64,000 nucleotides of DNA from Polymorphobacter megasporae (GTDB taxonomy: Bacteria > Pseudomonadota > Alphaproteobacteria > Sphingomonadales > Sphingomonadaceae): contig NZ_CP081848.1 in NCBI RefSeq assembly GCF_018982885.2, forward strand, positions 1,178,001-1,242,000. The letters run 5' to 3'. Positions 27,823 to 36,518 of this stretch are shown one piece after another; the stretch's first letter is position 1, and each line of letters opens with the position of its first letter. Below the pieces are notes generated by a model. The model saw nothing but the letters and a program-made list of their open reading frames with translations, was not told the DNA's origin and did not search any database. The position numbers and the translations under genes were made by a program.

Positions 27823-28010
27823 GCCCCCGTCTGTCACTTGCACCTGAGAGCTTTGACCGGGTCGGACCCGGCTTACCCCTTCGGTGGAACGCGCCCAAAG
27901 ACACGTCCGCTTTCCAGATCGTCGCTAACGCACCCGCGCGGTCCGGGGGCCTGAGAGATTCCGGGGGCGGTTGCTCCTTCGGCGGTGGCCTGCGCCACAC
28001 TCTCCCGCGC
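27823..28010 (-). promoter_or_regulatory. tandem glycine riboswitch
   Basis: Two aptamers lie head to tail on the minus strand. Aptamer 1 (28010 to about 27909) has GGGAGAG, ACCGCCGAAGGAGCAA, AATCTCTCAGG, GGACCG and CTGGAAAGC. Aptamer 2 (about 27908-27823) has CCACCGAAGGGGTAAGC, AGCTCTCAGG and GACAGACGGGGG. These are the conserved glycine aptamer blocks. A GC-rich hairpin with TTTT in its loop (GCTGGCG, CGCCGGC, about 27818-27797) lies between the switch and the gcvT start. Glycine binding is expected to turn the operon on. Confidence 0.95.
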
Positions 28011-28073
28011 GTGTGCCGGGCCGAAACCCGACGACGCGCTAGATGTGCCGCAACGTGCTGCGGCGCACAACTG

Positions 28074-28721
28074 TTATTTGGCGGCGTTATACGCCAGCGC
28101 GTCGTCGCTCAGCTGGAAGCCGACGAGCACTTCGAAGGTCGTCGCGCGCACCGCCGCCTTGACCTCGGGATCGGCGAGCGGATCGGTCGCGGCATCGAGA
28201 TCGCCGGGTTTACGGACGCGATTGATCTTCTTCTGCATCGCATCGTTCATCGTCGCAGCGGCGCGCGAGACGTCGGCGTGTGCTGCCGCCGACGTCTGGG
28301 CGCGAATCTGCCCATCGGCGAAGTTGATCGTGACCGCGCCGACCTGCTTCGAGACGATAAGGTTGCCGCCCTGGACGAAGCTGACGAAGAACGGCAGCGA
28401 CACCGATCGCGCGCCAACCGGCGAACTGCGCCGGGCGAGGACGTCGAAGGTGACTGCAGTGCCGAGCCGGTCGGCGGCCTCGTCGCAGACACCGCGAACG
28501 TTGGTAATCGCCGCGACGACGTCGATATCGCTCGCCGCGGTACCGCCGTTGGCGAACATCGTGATGTCGCCGGTATAGTTCGGGACCGCGACCGCCGGGC
28601 AGATCGAACGCTTCACGAGGAGCTGGTTCTTCTGGCACCCTGCGAGCAGGACAAATGCGACAACGCCGGCAACACGCAGTTTGGACAAATGGAAACCCTT
28701 CGCGACGATTGGCCGTATCAT
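28074..28721 (-). CDS. hypothetical lipoprotein
   Basis: The 215-residue product has an N-terminal hydrophobic segment and lipobox (VVAFVLLAGC, modified Cys followed by QKNQ), so it should be anchored to a membrane. Downstream it is mostly beta-rich, with a C-terminal helical, charged region (AAATMNDAMQKKINRVRKPGD). I do not recognise a domain. The start at 28721 (MIRPIVAKG) is preferred over 28745 because GGGGA precedes it at good spacing. It is divergent from ispH with a 66-base promoter gap. Confidence 0.75.
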   Translation of the reverse strand: MIRPIVAKGFHLSKLRVAGVVAFVLLAGCQKNQLLVKRSICPAVAVPNYTGDITMFANGGTAASDIDVVAAITNVRGVCDEAADRLGTAVTFDVLARRSSPVGARSVSLPFFVSFVQGGNLIVSKQVGAVTINFADGQIRAQTSAAAHADVSRAAATMNDAMQKKINRVRKPGDLDAATDPLADPEVKAAVRATTFEVLVGFQLSDDALAYNAAK

Positions 28722-28787
28722 AGAATTCGTCCCCTGCGTGTACAAGTTATGGTGCCGGGTCGGGCGATGGCGTAAAGGGCTTCCCCA

Positions 28788-29750
28788 ATGAATATCGCGC
28801 CTTCGTTCCGGCGGCTGCCGCCTTTACGCGTCATTATCGCCGCTCCGCGCGGCTTTTGCGCCGGGGTCGACCGCGCCGTCACCATCGTCGAACGGGCGAT
28901 CGCCCGCTTCGGCGCCCCGGTCTATGTCCGCCACGAGATCGTCCACAACGCCCATGTCGTCGACGCATTGAAGCGGCAGGGCGCGATCTTCGTCGAGGAG
29001 CTGAGCGAGGTTCCCGACGGCGTGCCCGTCGTGTTCTCGGCGCATGGCGTGCCCAAGGCGGTCCCCGCCGAGGCGGCGGCGCGCGGGCTCAACTATCTCG
29101 ATGCGACGTGCCCGCTCGTCTCGAAGGTCCATCGCCAGGCCGAGCGACTCGTCGAGGCGGGACGGCATATCCTGTTTATCGGTCACTGCGGCCATCCCGA
29201 GGTGATCGGCACCTTCGGCCAGGTTCCCACGGGGACGATGACGCTGATCGAGACCCTCGACGCCGCCGCGACCGTCACCGTCGCCGATCCCGACAGCGTT
29301 GGCTTTCTCACGCAGACGACATTGTCGGTCGACGATACCGCGGCGATCGTTGCCGAGCTCCAGCGGCGTTTTCCGGCGATCGTCGGGCCGAAGGGCGAGG
29401 ATATCTGCTACGCAACGTCGAATCGGCAGGCGGCGGTCAAGGTGATCGCGCCGGATTGCGACCTCGTCCTCGTCATCGGCGCGGTCAACTCGTCGAACTC
29501 GCAGCGGCTGCGCGAAGTCGCCGAACGGTCGGGGGCGCGGGCATTCCTGATCCCGAGCGCCGCCGAACTCGACTGGACATGGTTCCAAGATGTTGCGACG
29601 GTTGGCGTAACGGCGGGGGCGTCGGCCCCCGAAGTGTTGGTTCAGGAGTTGATGACGTTGCTTGCAACCCGTTTTGAAACCTCGATCGAAGAGGTCACCA
29701 GCGCGGTCGAGGACGTCGTGTTCAAGCTGCCGCGAGCGCTGAATGCCTGA
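28788..29750 (+). CDS. ispH: 4-hydroxy-3-methylbut-2-enyl diphosphate reductase
   Basis: IspH (320 residues) makes isopentenyl and dimethylallyl diphosphate in the last step of the MEP pathway. Three cysteines for the iron-sulfur cluster are visible: C24 in [11 protein letters not shown], one in [12 protein letters not shown] and one in [18 protein letters not shown] and VFSAHGVPK carry the conserved histidines. It is first in a run with thrB and rnhA. Confidence 0.97.
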   Translation: MNIAPSFRRLPPLRVIIAAPRGFCAGVDRAVTIVERAIARFGAPVYVRHEIVHNAHVVDALKRQGAIFVEELSEVPDGVPVVFSAHGVPKAVPAEAAARGLNYLDATCPLVSKVHRQAERLVEAGRHILFIGHCGHPEVIGTFGQVPTGTMTLIETLDAAATVTVADPDSVGFLTQTTLSVDDTAAIVAELQRRFPAIVGPKGEDICYATSNRQAAVKVIAPDCDLVLVIGAVNSSNSQRLREVAERSGARAFLIPSAAELDWTWFQDVATVGVTAGASAPEVLVQELMTLLATRFETSIEEVTSAVEDVVFKLPRALNA

Positions 29751-29777
29751 CGCCGCCCCGGCGTCGGGGCACGGGTA

Positions 29778-30743
29778 ATGGCAGTTTTCACTCCGGTTTC
29801 CGCCGAGGCGTTGGCCGGTTTCCTCGACCGCTACGACGTCGGCACCGCGACGAGTTTCAAGGGCATCGCCGAGGGCGTCCAGAATTCGAACTTCCTCCTC
29901 GATACCGACCGGGGCACCCGTTATTTCCTGACGCTGTACGAGGACCGGATCGACGCCGCCGACCTGCCTTACTTCCTCGCGCTGACGACTCACCTCGCCG
30001 ACAAGGAGCTGCCGGTGCCGCGGCCGATCCCCGACCGCGGCGAGCGCATCTTGCAGATGCTGTGCGGCCGCCCGGCGTGCCTGATCGAATATGTCCCTGG
30101 CGTGTCGGTGACGATGCCGTCGCCGGTCGATGCCTTTGCCACCGCCGCGGCGATGGGGGCGATGCACCGGGCGCTGACCGACTTCACGCTGGTCCGCGAC
30201 AACGAACACGGCCCGTCGGGCTGGCGGCGGCTCACCGCCGCGATCGGCGACCGCTTCGGCGCGGTGTCGCCGGGCTTGTCGACGATCGTCGAGGAGGAGC
30301 TAGGCGCACTCGCGGCGCGCTGGCCCGACTCGCTCGACCGCTCGACGGTCCACGCCGACCTGTTCGCCGACAACGTCCTGCTGCTCGGCGGCAAGGTCAG
30401 CGGGTTGATCGACTTCTACTTCGCCTGCACCGACATCCGCGCGTACGACCTCGCCGTGATGCACGCGGCGTGGTGTTTCTCCGCCGATGGCCGCCGCTAT
30501 CATCCGGCGATCGCGGCGGCGTTGTTCGCCGGCTACCGCAGCGAGCACCCGCTGACCCCGGCCGAGGTCGCTGCCTTCGCCACCTTGTGCCGCGGGGCGG
30601 CGCTGCGCTTCACGCTGAGCCGCGCTTACGACTGGATCACGACCCCCGCCGACGCGCTGGTCACCAAGAAGGACCCGATGGCGTTCGCCCGGCGGCTGAC
30701 ATGGTATCGCAGCGCGACCCACACCGAGCTGTTCGGGGCCTGA
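29778..30743 (+). CDS. thrB: homoserine kinase (ThrB2 / choline-kinase-like type)
   Basis: This 321-residue aminoglycoside-phosphotransferase-fold kinase phosphorylates homoserine in threonine synthesis. It contains [24 protein letters not shown], the catalytic loop [12 protein letters not shown] and [19 protein letters not shown]. This is the non-GHMP form usual in alphaproteobacteria. It sits 27 bases after ispH and 2 bases before rnhA, so the three genes are probably co-transcribed. Confidence 0.93.
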   Translation: MAVFTPVSAEALAGFLDRYDVGTATSFKGIAEGVQNSNFLLDTDRGTRYFLTLYEDRIDAADLPYFLALTTHLADKELPVPRPIPDRGERILQMLCGRPACLIEYVPGVSVTMPSPVDAFATAAAMGAMHRALTDFTLVRDNEHGPSGWRRLTAAIGDRFGAVSPGLSTIVEEELGALAARWPDSLDRSTVHADLFADNVLLLGGKVSGLIDFYFACTDIRAYDLAVMHAAWCFSADGRRYHPAIAAALFAGYRSEHPLTPAEVAAFATLCRGAALRFTLSRAYDWITTPADALVTKKDPMAFARRLTWYRSATHTELFGA

Positions 30744-30745
30744 GC

Positions 30746-31231
30746 GTGGCGATTGGTGCAGGAACCAGCGACGCGCCCAGCGTCGTCATCGCCACCGATG
30801 GCGCGTGCAAGGGCAATCCTGGACGCGGCGGCTGGGGCGCGATTTTGCGGATGGGAACCGTGGAACGCGAGCTGATGGGGGCGGAGACGCTGACCACCAA
30901 CAACCGGATGGAGCTGACCGCGGCGATCCGCGCGCTCGAGGCGCTGACCAAGCCGTGCCGCGTGATCCTCACCACCGACTCGGCCTATGTCCGCGACGGC
31001 ATCATGAAATGGGTCCACGGCTGGCAGAAGCGCGGCTGGCGGACCGCCGACGGCAGTGCGGTCAAGAACGTCGACCTGTGGCAGGCGCTGCTCGCCGCCG
31101 CCAAGCCGCACCAGGTCGATTGGCGCTGGGTCAAGGGCCACTCGGGCGACCCTGACAACGAGCGCGCCGACGCACTGGCGAATACTGCGATTGCGGCGGC
31201 GGCACGGTCGAAGGCGGCGGCTGCCCTCTAG
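30746..31231 (+). CDS. rnhA: ribonuclease HI
   Basis: The 161-residue enzyme cuts RNA in RNA-DNA hybrids. Catalytic residues are in place: Asp in [11 protein letters not shown], Glu in NNRMELTAA, Asp in TTDSAYV and the C-terminal Asp in [20 protein letters not shown] supplies the conserved histidine loop. The start is GTG 30746, 2 bases after thrB; no ATG fits the family N-terminus. Confidence 0.94.
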   Translation: MAIGAGTSDAPSVVIATDGACKGNPGRGGWGAILRMGTVERELMGAETLTTNNRMELTAAIRALEALTKPCRVILTTDSAYVRDGIMKWVHGWQKRGWRTADGSAVKNVDLWQALLAAAKPHQVDWRWVKGHSGDPDNERADALANTAIAAAARSKAAAAL

Positions 31232-31281
31232 CGCTTGCGGCACAGCGCGCCATATGAGCGCAGCCAGCCGGGAGACGACCG

Positions 31282-32115
31282 ATGCCGAAACGACCCAGGG
31301 TTCTGCTCCAGACGACGATCACGACGCCGACCGACGATTGGGGGATTGTCCGCTTCAGCAAGCTCGCCGAGCTCCTCCGCAGCGAGGGCTTCGACGTCGT
31401 CGCGCGCGACCGTGATCCGCTACCCGCACCCGACTCGGTCCTGTCGACCCTCGATACCAGCGACTTCGACGCCGCATGGCTGTTCGCGGTCGACACCGGC
31501 GACGGGCTGACCACGGACGACTGTGCCGCGATCAGCCGCTTCCGCCGCAAAGGGCGCGGGTTGTTCGTGACCCGCGACCACATGGATCTCGGCTCGTCGG
31601 TGTGCGACCTCGGCGGGGTCGGCAAGGCGCATTATTTCCACTCGAAGAACCTCGACCCCGACGCCGCGCGGCATGCCGTCGACGACGCGGTGACGACCGA
31701 TATCCTGTGGCCGAACTATCATTCGGGGGCGAACGGCGACTGGCAGCAGATCGCGGTCGAGGGGCCGCGCCACCCGGTCCTCGACGGCGTCGACCGCCTG
31801 CCCGCGCATCCGCACGAAGGCGGGGTCGGGGCCCCCGCCGACGAGCCGTCCGCCCGCGTCATCGCGACGGGCACCAGCCTGTCGACCGGCCGGCGCTTCA
31901 ATCTCGCGGTCGCGTTCGAGGCCGGCGACAGCGGCGGCCCGGCGATCGCGGCGAGCACCTTCCACCATTTCGCCGACTATAATTGGGACCCCGCCACGGG
32001 CAGTCCGAGCTTCGTCACCGAGGCCCCGGGCGACGGGCTGGCCACCGACCCGGCGGCGCTCGCGTCGGCGCATCGCTACGCGGTCAACATTGCGAATTGG
32101 CTCGTGAGTCGGTGA
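31282..32115 (+). CDS. conserved hypothetical protein, possible ThuA/glutamine-amidotransferase-like fold
   Basis: The 277-residue protein has no signal peptide. The N-terminal half (VLLQTTITTPTDDWGIVRFSKLAELLRSEGFDV, then FDAAWLFAVDTGDGLTTDDCAAISRFRRKGRGLFVTRDH) reads like a class I amidotransferase-like or ThuA-type Rossmann domain, with a sheet-helix rhythm and a conserved polar segment. HYFHSKN and HHFADYNWDP may form a metal or substrate site. I cannot name a reaction. It may be the last gene after rnhA (50-base gap) or separate. Confidence 0.65.
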   Translation: MPKRPRVLLQTTITTPTDDWGIVRFSKLAELLRSEGFDVVARDRDPLPAPDSVLSTLDTSDFDAAWLFAVDTGDGLTTDDCAAISRFRRKGRGLFVTRDHMDLGSSVCDLGGVGKAHYFHSKNLDPDAARHAVDDAVTTDILWPNYHSGANGDWQQIAVEGPRHPVLDGVDRLPAHPHEGGVGAPADEPSARVIATGTSLSTGRRFNLAVAFEAGDSGGPAIAASTFHHFADYNWDPATGSPSFVTEAPGDGLATDPAALASAHRYAVNIANWLVSR

Positions 32116-32264
32116 ATGAATCGAGGGGCTTGACCCCAGGGGCCTTGTTTACGCGGGTTGAAAGGTCACACGAAGTTCACGGTGTTTAAGATTGATTTTT
32201 ACCGGCAGGGGCACGCGTCAAACGGCATGTGCACGCCGAGGCATGTGCGTTCGATCGGCTGACG

Positions 32265-32341
32265 ATGAGAAAGAGCGAACGCCGCTCGGTGGCGACTCGA
32301 GCCGCCGACGCCACGTGCGCGGCGGGGGTGTAGGACAGCGA
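32265..32341 (+). repeat. 77-base dispersed element, copy A (possible micro-ORF)
   Basis: It matches 60584-60660 base for base without gaps at 52 of 77 positions. The strongest blocks are ATGAGAAAGA at one end and TGTAGGACAGCGA at the other, plus GCGACTCGA in the middle. Read from its ATG, this copy encodes 22 residues (MRKSERRSVATRAADATC and four more) and ends at the TAG in the conserved 3' block. No clear ribosome binding site precedes it. It may be an RNA, a tiny gene or a small repeat. Confidence 0.55.
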
Positions 32342-32386
32342 ATTCGACGCATTGCCGCCAAGGCGCGATGATACTTCTTTCGTTAT

Positions 32387-32450
32387 CCCCGCGAAGGCGG
32401 GGACCCATCACCCCAACCTTTCGTGGTGATGGGTCCCCGCCTTCGCGGGG
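32387..32450. repeat. perfect 26-bp inverted repeat, dispersed-palindrome type
   Basis: The left arm (32387-32412, beginning CCCCGCGAAGGCGGGG) and right arm (32425-32450, ending CCCCGCCTTCGCGGGG) are perfect reverse complements around a 12-base loop. Each arm also contains an inner palindrome. Flanks resemble CGTTAT and ACGACG. Similar CCCCGCGAAGGCGGGGACCCATC sequences are, as I recall, common in sphingomonad intergenic DNA. It can act as a bidirectional terminator for the flanking convergent genes. Confidence 0.8.
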
Positions 32451-32524
32451 ACGACGGCTATATGAATGATGGCGGCTCTGCTGTGGATCATGGTCGATTG
32501 CTGGATCGCCAGACGCCTCCCCCG

Positions 32525-33796
32525 CTACCTCAACCGCCCGGGGGCATATGCTGCCGCGTCGACCGGCCCGGGCGGCAGGCCGAGCAGCGCCCGCGCGGCG
32601 AGGTCGCCCGCCGCTGGGGCGGTCTGGATGCCGAAGCCGCCCTGCCCGACGCACCAGAAGAAACCGGGGACGTCGCTGTCGAAGCCATAGACCGGGTTAC
32701 GGTCGGGCGAGAAGGTCCGCAGCCCGGCCCAGCTTCGCTCGACCCGGCGAACACGGGCGGTCGTTGCACGCTCGAAGCGGTCGATCGCGACGGCGATGTC
32801 GAGTTCCTCGGGCGCGGCGTCGCGGGCGACATCGGCGATCTCGTCGTGCGGCGACAGCCACAGGCGCCCGCCATCGGGCTTGAAGTAGAAGCTCCCCGCG
32901 GCGTCGAAGACGACCGGCAGGTCGGCGGGCGGGGCGGGGTCGACATCAAGGACGACCATCGTCCGCCGCAGTGGCATCAGGCCGAGCGGCGCGACTCCGG
33001 CGAGAGCGGCGAGATGGTCACCCCATGCACCCGCAGCGTCAACAAGGGCGGTCGCGGTGAAGTCGCCCGCGGTTGTGGCGAGATGCCAGAGATATTCGCT
33101 TCCCCTCCCCTTCAGGGGAGGGGCGAGAGACGGCGCGCTTGCGCCGGCCCGGGGGTGGGGAGCTTCGGTGTTGGCATACCGCGACTCCCCCACCCCCGGC
33201 CCCTCCCCTGAAGGGGAGGGGAGGCCCTCGTGGGGGGTGTCCGCTTCATCTGCGGCGCGGCGTTCCGCTCTCTCGACCCGCGCGTTGCACACCAGCACCG
33301 CCCCGGCGCGCTTCGCCCCGGCGAGAAACCCCGCGTGCAGCGCCGCGACATCGATGTCGTGGCAATCGGGTTCGAGGAGACCAGCCCGCTCCCAGCCGCC
33401 GCCGACGATCGGGTAGCGCGCCGCCATCGCCGCCGCATCGACGACCCGCGTCTCGACGCCGAAGCCGTCGAAGTCGGCGGCGATTGCAGCGAGCGCGCCA
33501 TCTTCTCCCGGCGCGGAAATGTGGAGCGCGCCCCGCGGGGACAGCAGCGGGTGCACCGCGAACCCCGGCGGAGGCGTGTCGAAGAAGGGGCGGCTCGCCG
33601 CCGACAGCGGGACGACCCCCGCGCCGCCGTAGGTCGGCTCCCAGAATGCCGCCGAGCGCCCGGTCGTGTGATAGCCCGGCGTGTCCTCGGCTTCGAGCAG
33701 GACGATCGACCCCGCGCCATGTCTCCCAAGAAAATAGGCGAGGCTCGCCCCGGCGATGCCCGCGCCGACGATGGCGATGTCGTAATGCTTGGTCAT
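32525..33796 (-). CDS. FAD-dependent oxidoreductase (DAO family) with an inserted palindromic element
   Basis: The 423-residue D-amino-acid-oxidase-like flavoenzyme has the FAD-binding motif IVGAGIAGASLAYFLG at residues 9-24 and the C-terminal family segment WAGLRTFSPDRNPVYGFD with GQGGFGIQTAPAAGDLAA. The substrate is probably an amine or amino acid. About 50 residues (near 184-233, Pro/Gly/Ser-rich, containing GLPSPSGEGPGVGE and LAPPLKGRGSE) interrupt the normal domain between NARVERAERR and LWHLATTAGDF. They are encoded by an inverted-repeat element inserted in frame. Activity may persist if the insert sits in a surface loop. The gene overlaps the upstream hydrolase by 4 bases. Confidence 0.85.
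   Translation of the reverse strand: MTKHYDIAIVGAGIAGASLAYFLGRHGAGSIVLLEAEDTPGYHTTGRSAAFWEPTYGGAGVVPLSAASRPFFDTPPPGFAVHPLLSPRGALHISAPGEDGALAAIAADFDGFGVETRVVDAAAMAARYPIVGGGWERAGLLEPDCHDIDVAALHAGFLAGAKRAGAVLVCNARVERAERRAADEADTPHEGLPSPSGEGPGVGESRYANTEAPHPRAGASAPSLAPPLKGRGSEYLWHLATTAGDFTATALVDAAGAWGDHLAALAGVAPLGLMPLRRTMVVLDVDPAPPADLPVVFDAAGSFYFKPDGGRLWLSPHDEIADVARDAAPEELDIAVAIDRFERATTARVRRVERSWAGLRTFSPDRNPVYGFDSDVPGFFWCVGQGGFGIQTAPAAGDLAARALLGLPPGPVDAAAYAPGRLR
33102..33221. repeat. palindromic repetitive element inside the DAO gene
   Basis: CCCCTCCCCTTCAGGGGAGGGG (33102-33123 in two 9-bp arms) and its reverse complement (33200-33221) flank an inner pair, CCGGGGGTGGGGAG and CTCCCCCACCCCCGG. The whole block can fold into nested hairpins. 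It keeps the oxidoreductase frame open on the minus strand. The architecture parallels the intergenic element at 59018-59139. Confidence 0.8.
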
Positions 33797-34716
33797 GCGA
33801 GAAACCCATCGATGCGGGCGAGGACCGGGTCGCGGATCGCGTCAGCCTCCCGGAGCAGTTCGTGCGCGGCCCCGGCGATCGGTTCGACCTGCGCGTGCGG
33901 CAACCGCTTCGCCAGCCGCGCCGCCGCCGCGCTGTCGACGAGCCGGTCGTTCGCCGCGGTCAGGATCAGCAGCGGGGTCGTCACGGCTTCGAAGATGCCG
34001 GGTGCGGTCAGCGCATCGAGCGAGGCGAAGGCGGCGGCGATCCAGCCGTTGGTGACGCCGCCGATTCGCAACCCCGGGTCATGCTCGACCCAATACGTCT
34101 CGTCGGCGATGCGCTCGGGGTCGCTGCTTAGCCGCCGAGCGCGGATCGCATTATTTGCCTGCGCCGCGCCCGCGCCCGGGGCATAGTCGCCCGCCTTGCC
34201 CCGCGCGACTTGGACCGTCGCGATGATGCGCGCGAGCCACGGGCCGACCGGCGTAGCAACGAGCCCAAGCAACGGCGACAGCAGCACCGCGCGGTCGATC
34301 GAGCCGGGCTGCGCGCTCAGGTGGCGGAGCAGCAGATGCCCGCCCATCGAATGCGCGACAGCGAAGTGCGGCGACGGCAGGGCATCGCGAAACCATGCGA
34401 CCTGCTCGCCGAGATCGGCCACGAGCGCGTCGAAGCCGGTCGAGTGCCCCTTGTCCTGCGTGTCGCCGAGCCGCCCCGACAGCCCCTGCCCGCGCCAGTC
34501 GAACGCGGCGAGGCCGAACCCGCGGTCGTGCCAGTGCCAATAGCTTTCGGCGTATTTCTCGATGAAGTCGCCGCGCCCGCCGATGAACAGGATCGAGCCC
34601 CGCGTCGGTGACGCCGCCGCCCAGATCATCGACCGCAGCCGCCAGCCGTCGCGCATCGGCCGCAGTTCGGTCGCGGCACCGGGGGGAAGTGCGCGACGCC
34701 GCGCGAGGTCACTCAT
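33793..34716 (-). CDS. alpha/beta hydrolase (lysophospholipase-like)
   Basis: This 307-residue hydrolase resembles PldB/monoacylglycerol lipases. It has FIGGRGDFIEKYAE, FDWRGQGLSGR, the nucleophile elbow AVAHSMGGHLLLRHL, the acid region LLILTAANDRLVDS and the histidine in AGAAHELLREAD. Ester hydrolysis of lysophospholipids or acylglycerols is the known family role; the natural substrate is unknown. Stops and starts overlap on both sides (with DAO and MFS), indicating a three-gene operon. Confidence 0.88.
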   Translation of the reverse strand: MSDLARRRALPPGAATELRPMRDGWRLRSMIWAAASPTRGSILFIGGRGDFIEKYAESYWHWHDRGFGLAAFDWRGQGLSGRLGDTQDKGHSTGFDALVADLGEQVAWFRDALPSPHFAVAHSMGGHLLLRHLSAQPGSIDRAVLLSPLLGLVATPVGPWLARIIATVQVARGKAGDYAPGAGAAQANNAIRARRLSSDPERIADETYWVEHDPGLRIGGVTNGWIAAAFASLDALTAPGIFEAVTTPLLILTAANDRLVDSAAAARLAKRLPHAQVEPIAGAAHELLREADAIRDPVLARIDGFLA

Positions 34717-36410
34717 TCGGCGGGAGCACCGGCTTCGATCGCGACCATCTCGCCCTCATCCTCGCGCCCGCGCAGCCGCCGTCCCGGAACCGCGAGGGTG
34801 ACGATGAACGCACCGAGGAACAGGATCGCGCTGATCGGGAACAGCCCGAGGATCGCCGCCGAGAAGCTCGCGCGGATGCCGTCGCCGGTCCGGGCGACGC
34901 GGTCGGGATCGGTCACTCCGCTTGCCGCAAGCGTGGTCCGCAGCGCGGCGGGGTCCATCGCCAGCGCCTGCGCGTGGCTCATGTCGACCCCGGTCTTACC
35001 GGCAGCCGCATCGGCGCGGACGAGGTCGGGGGCGCGGCGCGGGAGCTCGGCGGTCAGCGTGTTGGTCAGGATCGCGCCGAACAACGCGACACCGATCGTC
35101 GAGCCGATCTGGCGGAAGAACTGCGCCGATGCAGTGGCGACGCCGACCCGCCGCGGCTCGACCGCGCTCTGGATCGCCAGCGTGAACATGCCCATCGCCG
35201 GGCCGAGCCCGAGGCCAAGGACTGCCAGGCGCAGCATCAGCGCATTGCGCGACGTCTCCGGCCCGACCTGCAGCATGAGTCCGACGCCGAGGAGGCTCAG
35301 GATTCCACCCACCACGAGAACCGGCTTGTATTGCCTGGTCTTGCTCGCCGTCCGTCCGGAGACGACGCTGCCGACGAGCACGCCCCCCATCAACGGCAGG
35401 AGGGCAAACCCGCTCGCGGTCGCGGTGACGCCCCGCGCGACCTGCAAATAGAGCGGCAGGAACATGACGATGCCCATGAAGGCGACGTTGATGATGAACA
35501 GCGCGAGGTTGCCGCGCGCGAACACCGGGTTGGCGAACAGCCCGATCGGAACGACGGCGTGGTCCTTGTTCCGCGAATAGAGCAACAGCACGGCCAGCCC
35601 GGCGACCGCGCCGCCGAGCATCGCCACGATCACCGGCGATTCCCAGGCATAAGCGTGGCCACCCCACGTCAGCGCGAGCAACAACGGCACGAAGGTCAGC
35701 AGGATCAGTGCGCTGCCGATCCAGTCGACCCGCCGCTCGCCGCCGACCTGCCCGCCGGTGTTCGGCAGCCGGTTGAGCAGGATCCATAACGCTACTGCGC
35801 CGAGCGGGAGATTGACGTAGAAGACGAAGCGCCAGCCGCTGATGACATGGCCGAACAGCGCGGTCGTCGCGTGTTCGGTCAACGCGCCGCCGATCACCGG
35901 CCCGGCGACGCTGGCGAAGCCGAACATCGCGCCGAACAACCCAGTGTATTTACCGCGCTCGGCAGGCGGCACGATGTCGGCGATCGTGGCGAACGCGCCG
36001 GTCGTCAGCGCGCCCGCACCGATCCCCTGGAGCGCGCGGCAGACGATCAGCTGGTTCATGCCGTCGCCGACGACCGGCAGCGTGCCGAACTCGCCCGCGA
36101 GCCCGCAGAGCATCGAGCCGATAAGGAAGACGACGACGCCGAAGACGAGGATCGGCCGCCGCCCGTACAGGTCGCCGAGCTTGCCGTAGATCGGCACGAC
36201 GACGGTCGACGCGAGCAGGTACGACGTCCCGACCCAGGCGATGCGTTCGAGCCCGTGGAGCTCGGCGATGATCCGCGGCATCGCCGTCGACACGATCGTC
36301 TGGTCGAGCGCCGACAACAGCAGCACGATCAGCACCGCGCCGATCGCGAGGCGGCGTTCACCGGTTTCGAGACGATATTCGGGAGCCGGTGCAGCGACGG
36401 TCATCATCAT
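34713..36410 (-). CDS. MFS drug efflux transporter, DHA2 (14-TM) family
   Basis: The 565-residue transporter resembles EmrB/QacA. Family motifs are LDQTIVSTAMPRIIAEL (motif D1 region), YGKLGDLYGRRPIL (motif A), RALQGIGAGAL and GPVIGGALTEH (motif C, antiporter signature). About 14 hydrophobic segments are present, with a large periplasmic loop near the C-terminus. Export of toxic organic compounds by proton exchange is expected. It is the first gene of an operon with the hydrolase and the oxidoreductase. Two related palindromes lie in its upstream region. Confidence 0.9.
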   Translation of the reverse strand: MMMTVAAPAPEYRLETGERRLAIGAVLIVLLLSALDQTIVSTAMPRIIAELHGLERIAWVGTSYLLASTVVVPIYGKLGDLYGRRPILVFGVVVFLIGSMLCGLAGEFGTLPVVGDGMNQLIVCRALQGIGAGALTTGAFATIADIVPPAERGKYTGLFGAMFGFASVAGPVIGGALTEHATTALFGHVISGWRFVFYVNLPLGAVALWILLNRLPNTGGQVGGERRVDWIGSALILLTFVPLLLALTWGGHAYAWESPVIVAMLGGAVAGLAVLLLYSRNKDHAVVPIGLFANPVFARGNLALFIINVAFMGIVMFLPLYLQVARGVTATASGFALLPLMGGVLVGSVVSGRTASKTRQYKPVLVVGGILSLLGVGLMLQVGPETSRNALMLRLAVLGLGLGPAMGMFTLAIQSAVEPRRVGVATASAQFFRQIGSTIGVALFGAILTNTLTAELPRRAPDLVRADAAAGKTGVDMSHAQALAMDPAALRTTLAASGVTDPDRVARTGDGIRASFSAAILGLFPISAILFLGAFIVTLAVPGRRLRGREDEGEMVAIEAGAPAE

Positions 36411-36445
36411 CGATTAGCAGCCGGGGACTTGTCGAACCACCCCGT

Positions 36446-36495
36446 TCGCCGCATGTGCGGCGAGACGTGACACACTCTTGCCGCGCGTGCGGCGA
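36446..36495. promoter_or_regulatory. pair of similar 18-base palindromes in a divergent promoter region
   Basis: TCGCCGCATGTGCGGCGA (36446-36463) is a perfect palindrome. TTGCCGCGCGTGCGGCGA (36478-36495) matches it at 15 of 18 positions. Their starts are 32 bases apart, about three helical turns, so a dimeric regulator could bind both from one face. They lie between the divergent MFS and HhH genes. High GC content makes chance hairpins possible. Confidence 0.4.
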
Positions 36496-36518
36496 GGCGC
36501 GACTGCGGAGCGAAGCCG

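Larger units (their letters stand above)
32116..32524. other. repeat-bearing intergenic region
   Basis: This 409-base gap lies between two convergent genes. It contains one copy of a 77-base dispersed element (32265-32341) and a perfect 26-bp inverted repeat (32387-32450), each listed separately. No conventional gene is seen. The convergent setting means a strong hairpin here can terminate from both sides. Confidence 0.7.

Noticed and set aside
27778-27843. 22 extra codons at the start of gcvT
   Set aside because: They overlap the glycine riboswitch and its downstream hairpin; the T-protein family starts near the ATG at 27777.
28041-28068. Terminator for the lipoprotein gene at 28074-28721
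   Set aside because: The stem is imperfect with a 2-base bulge and lacks a T-run.
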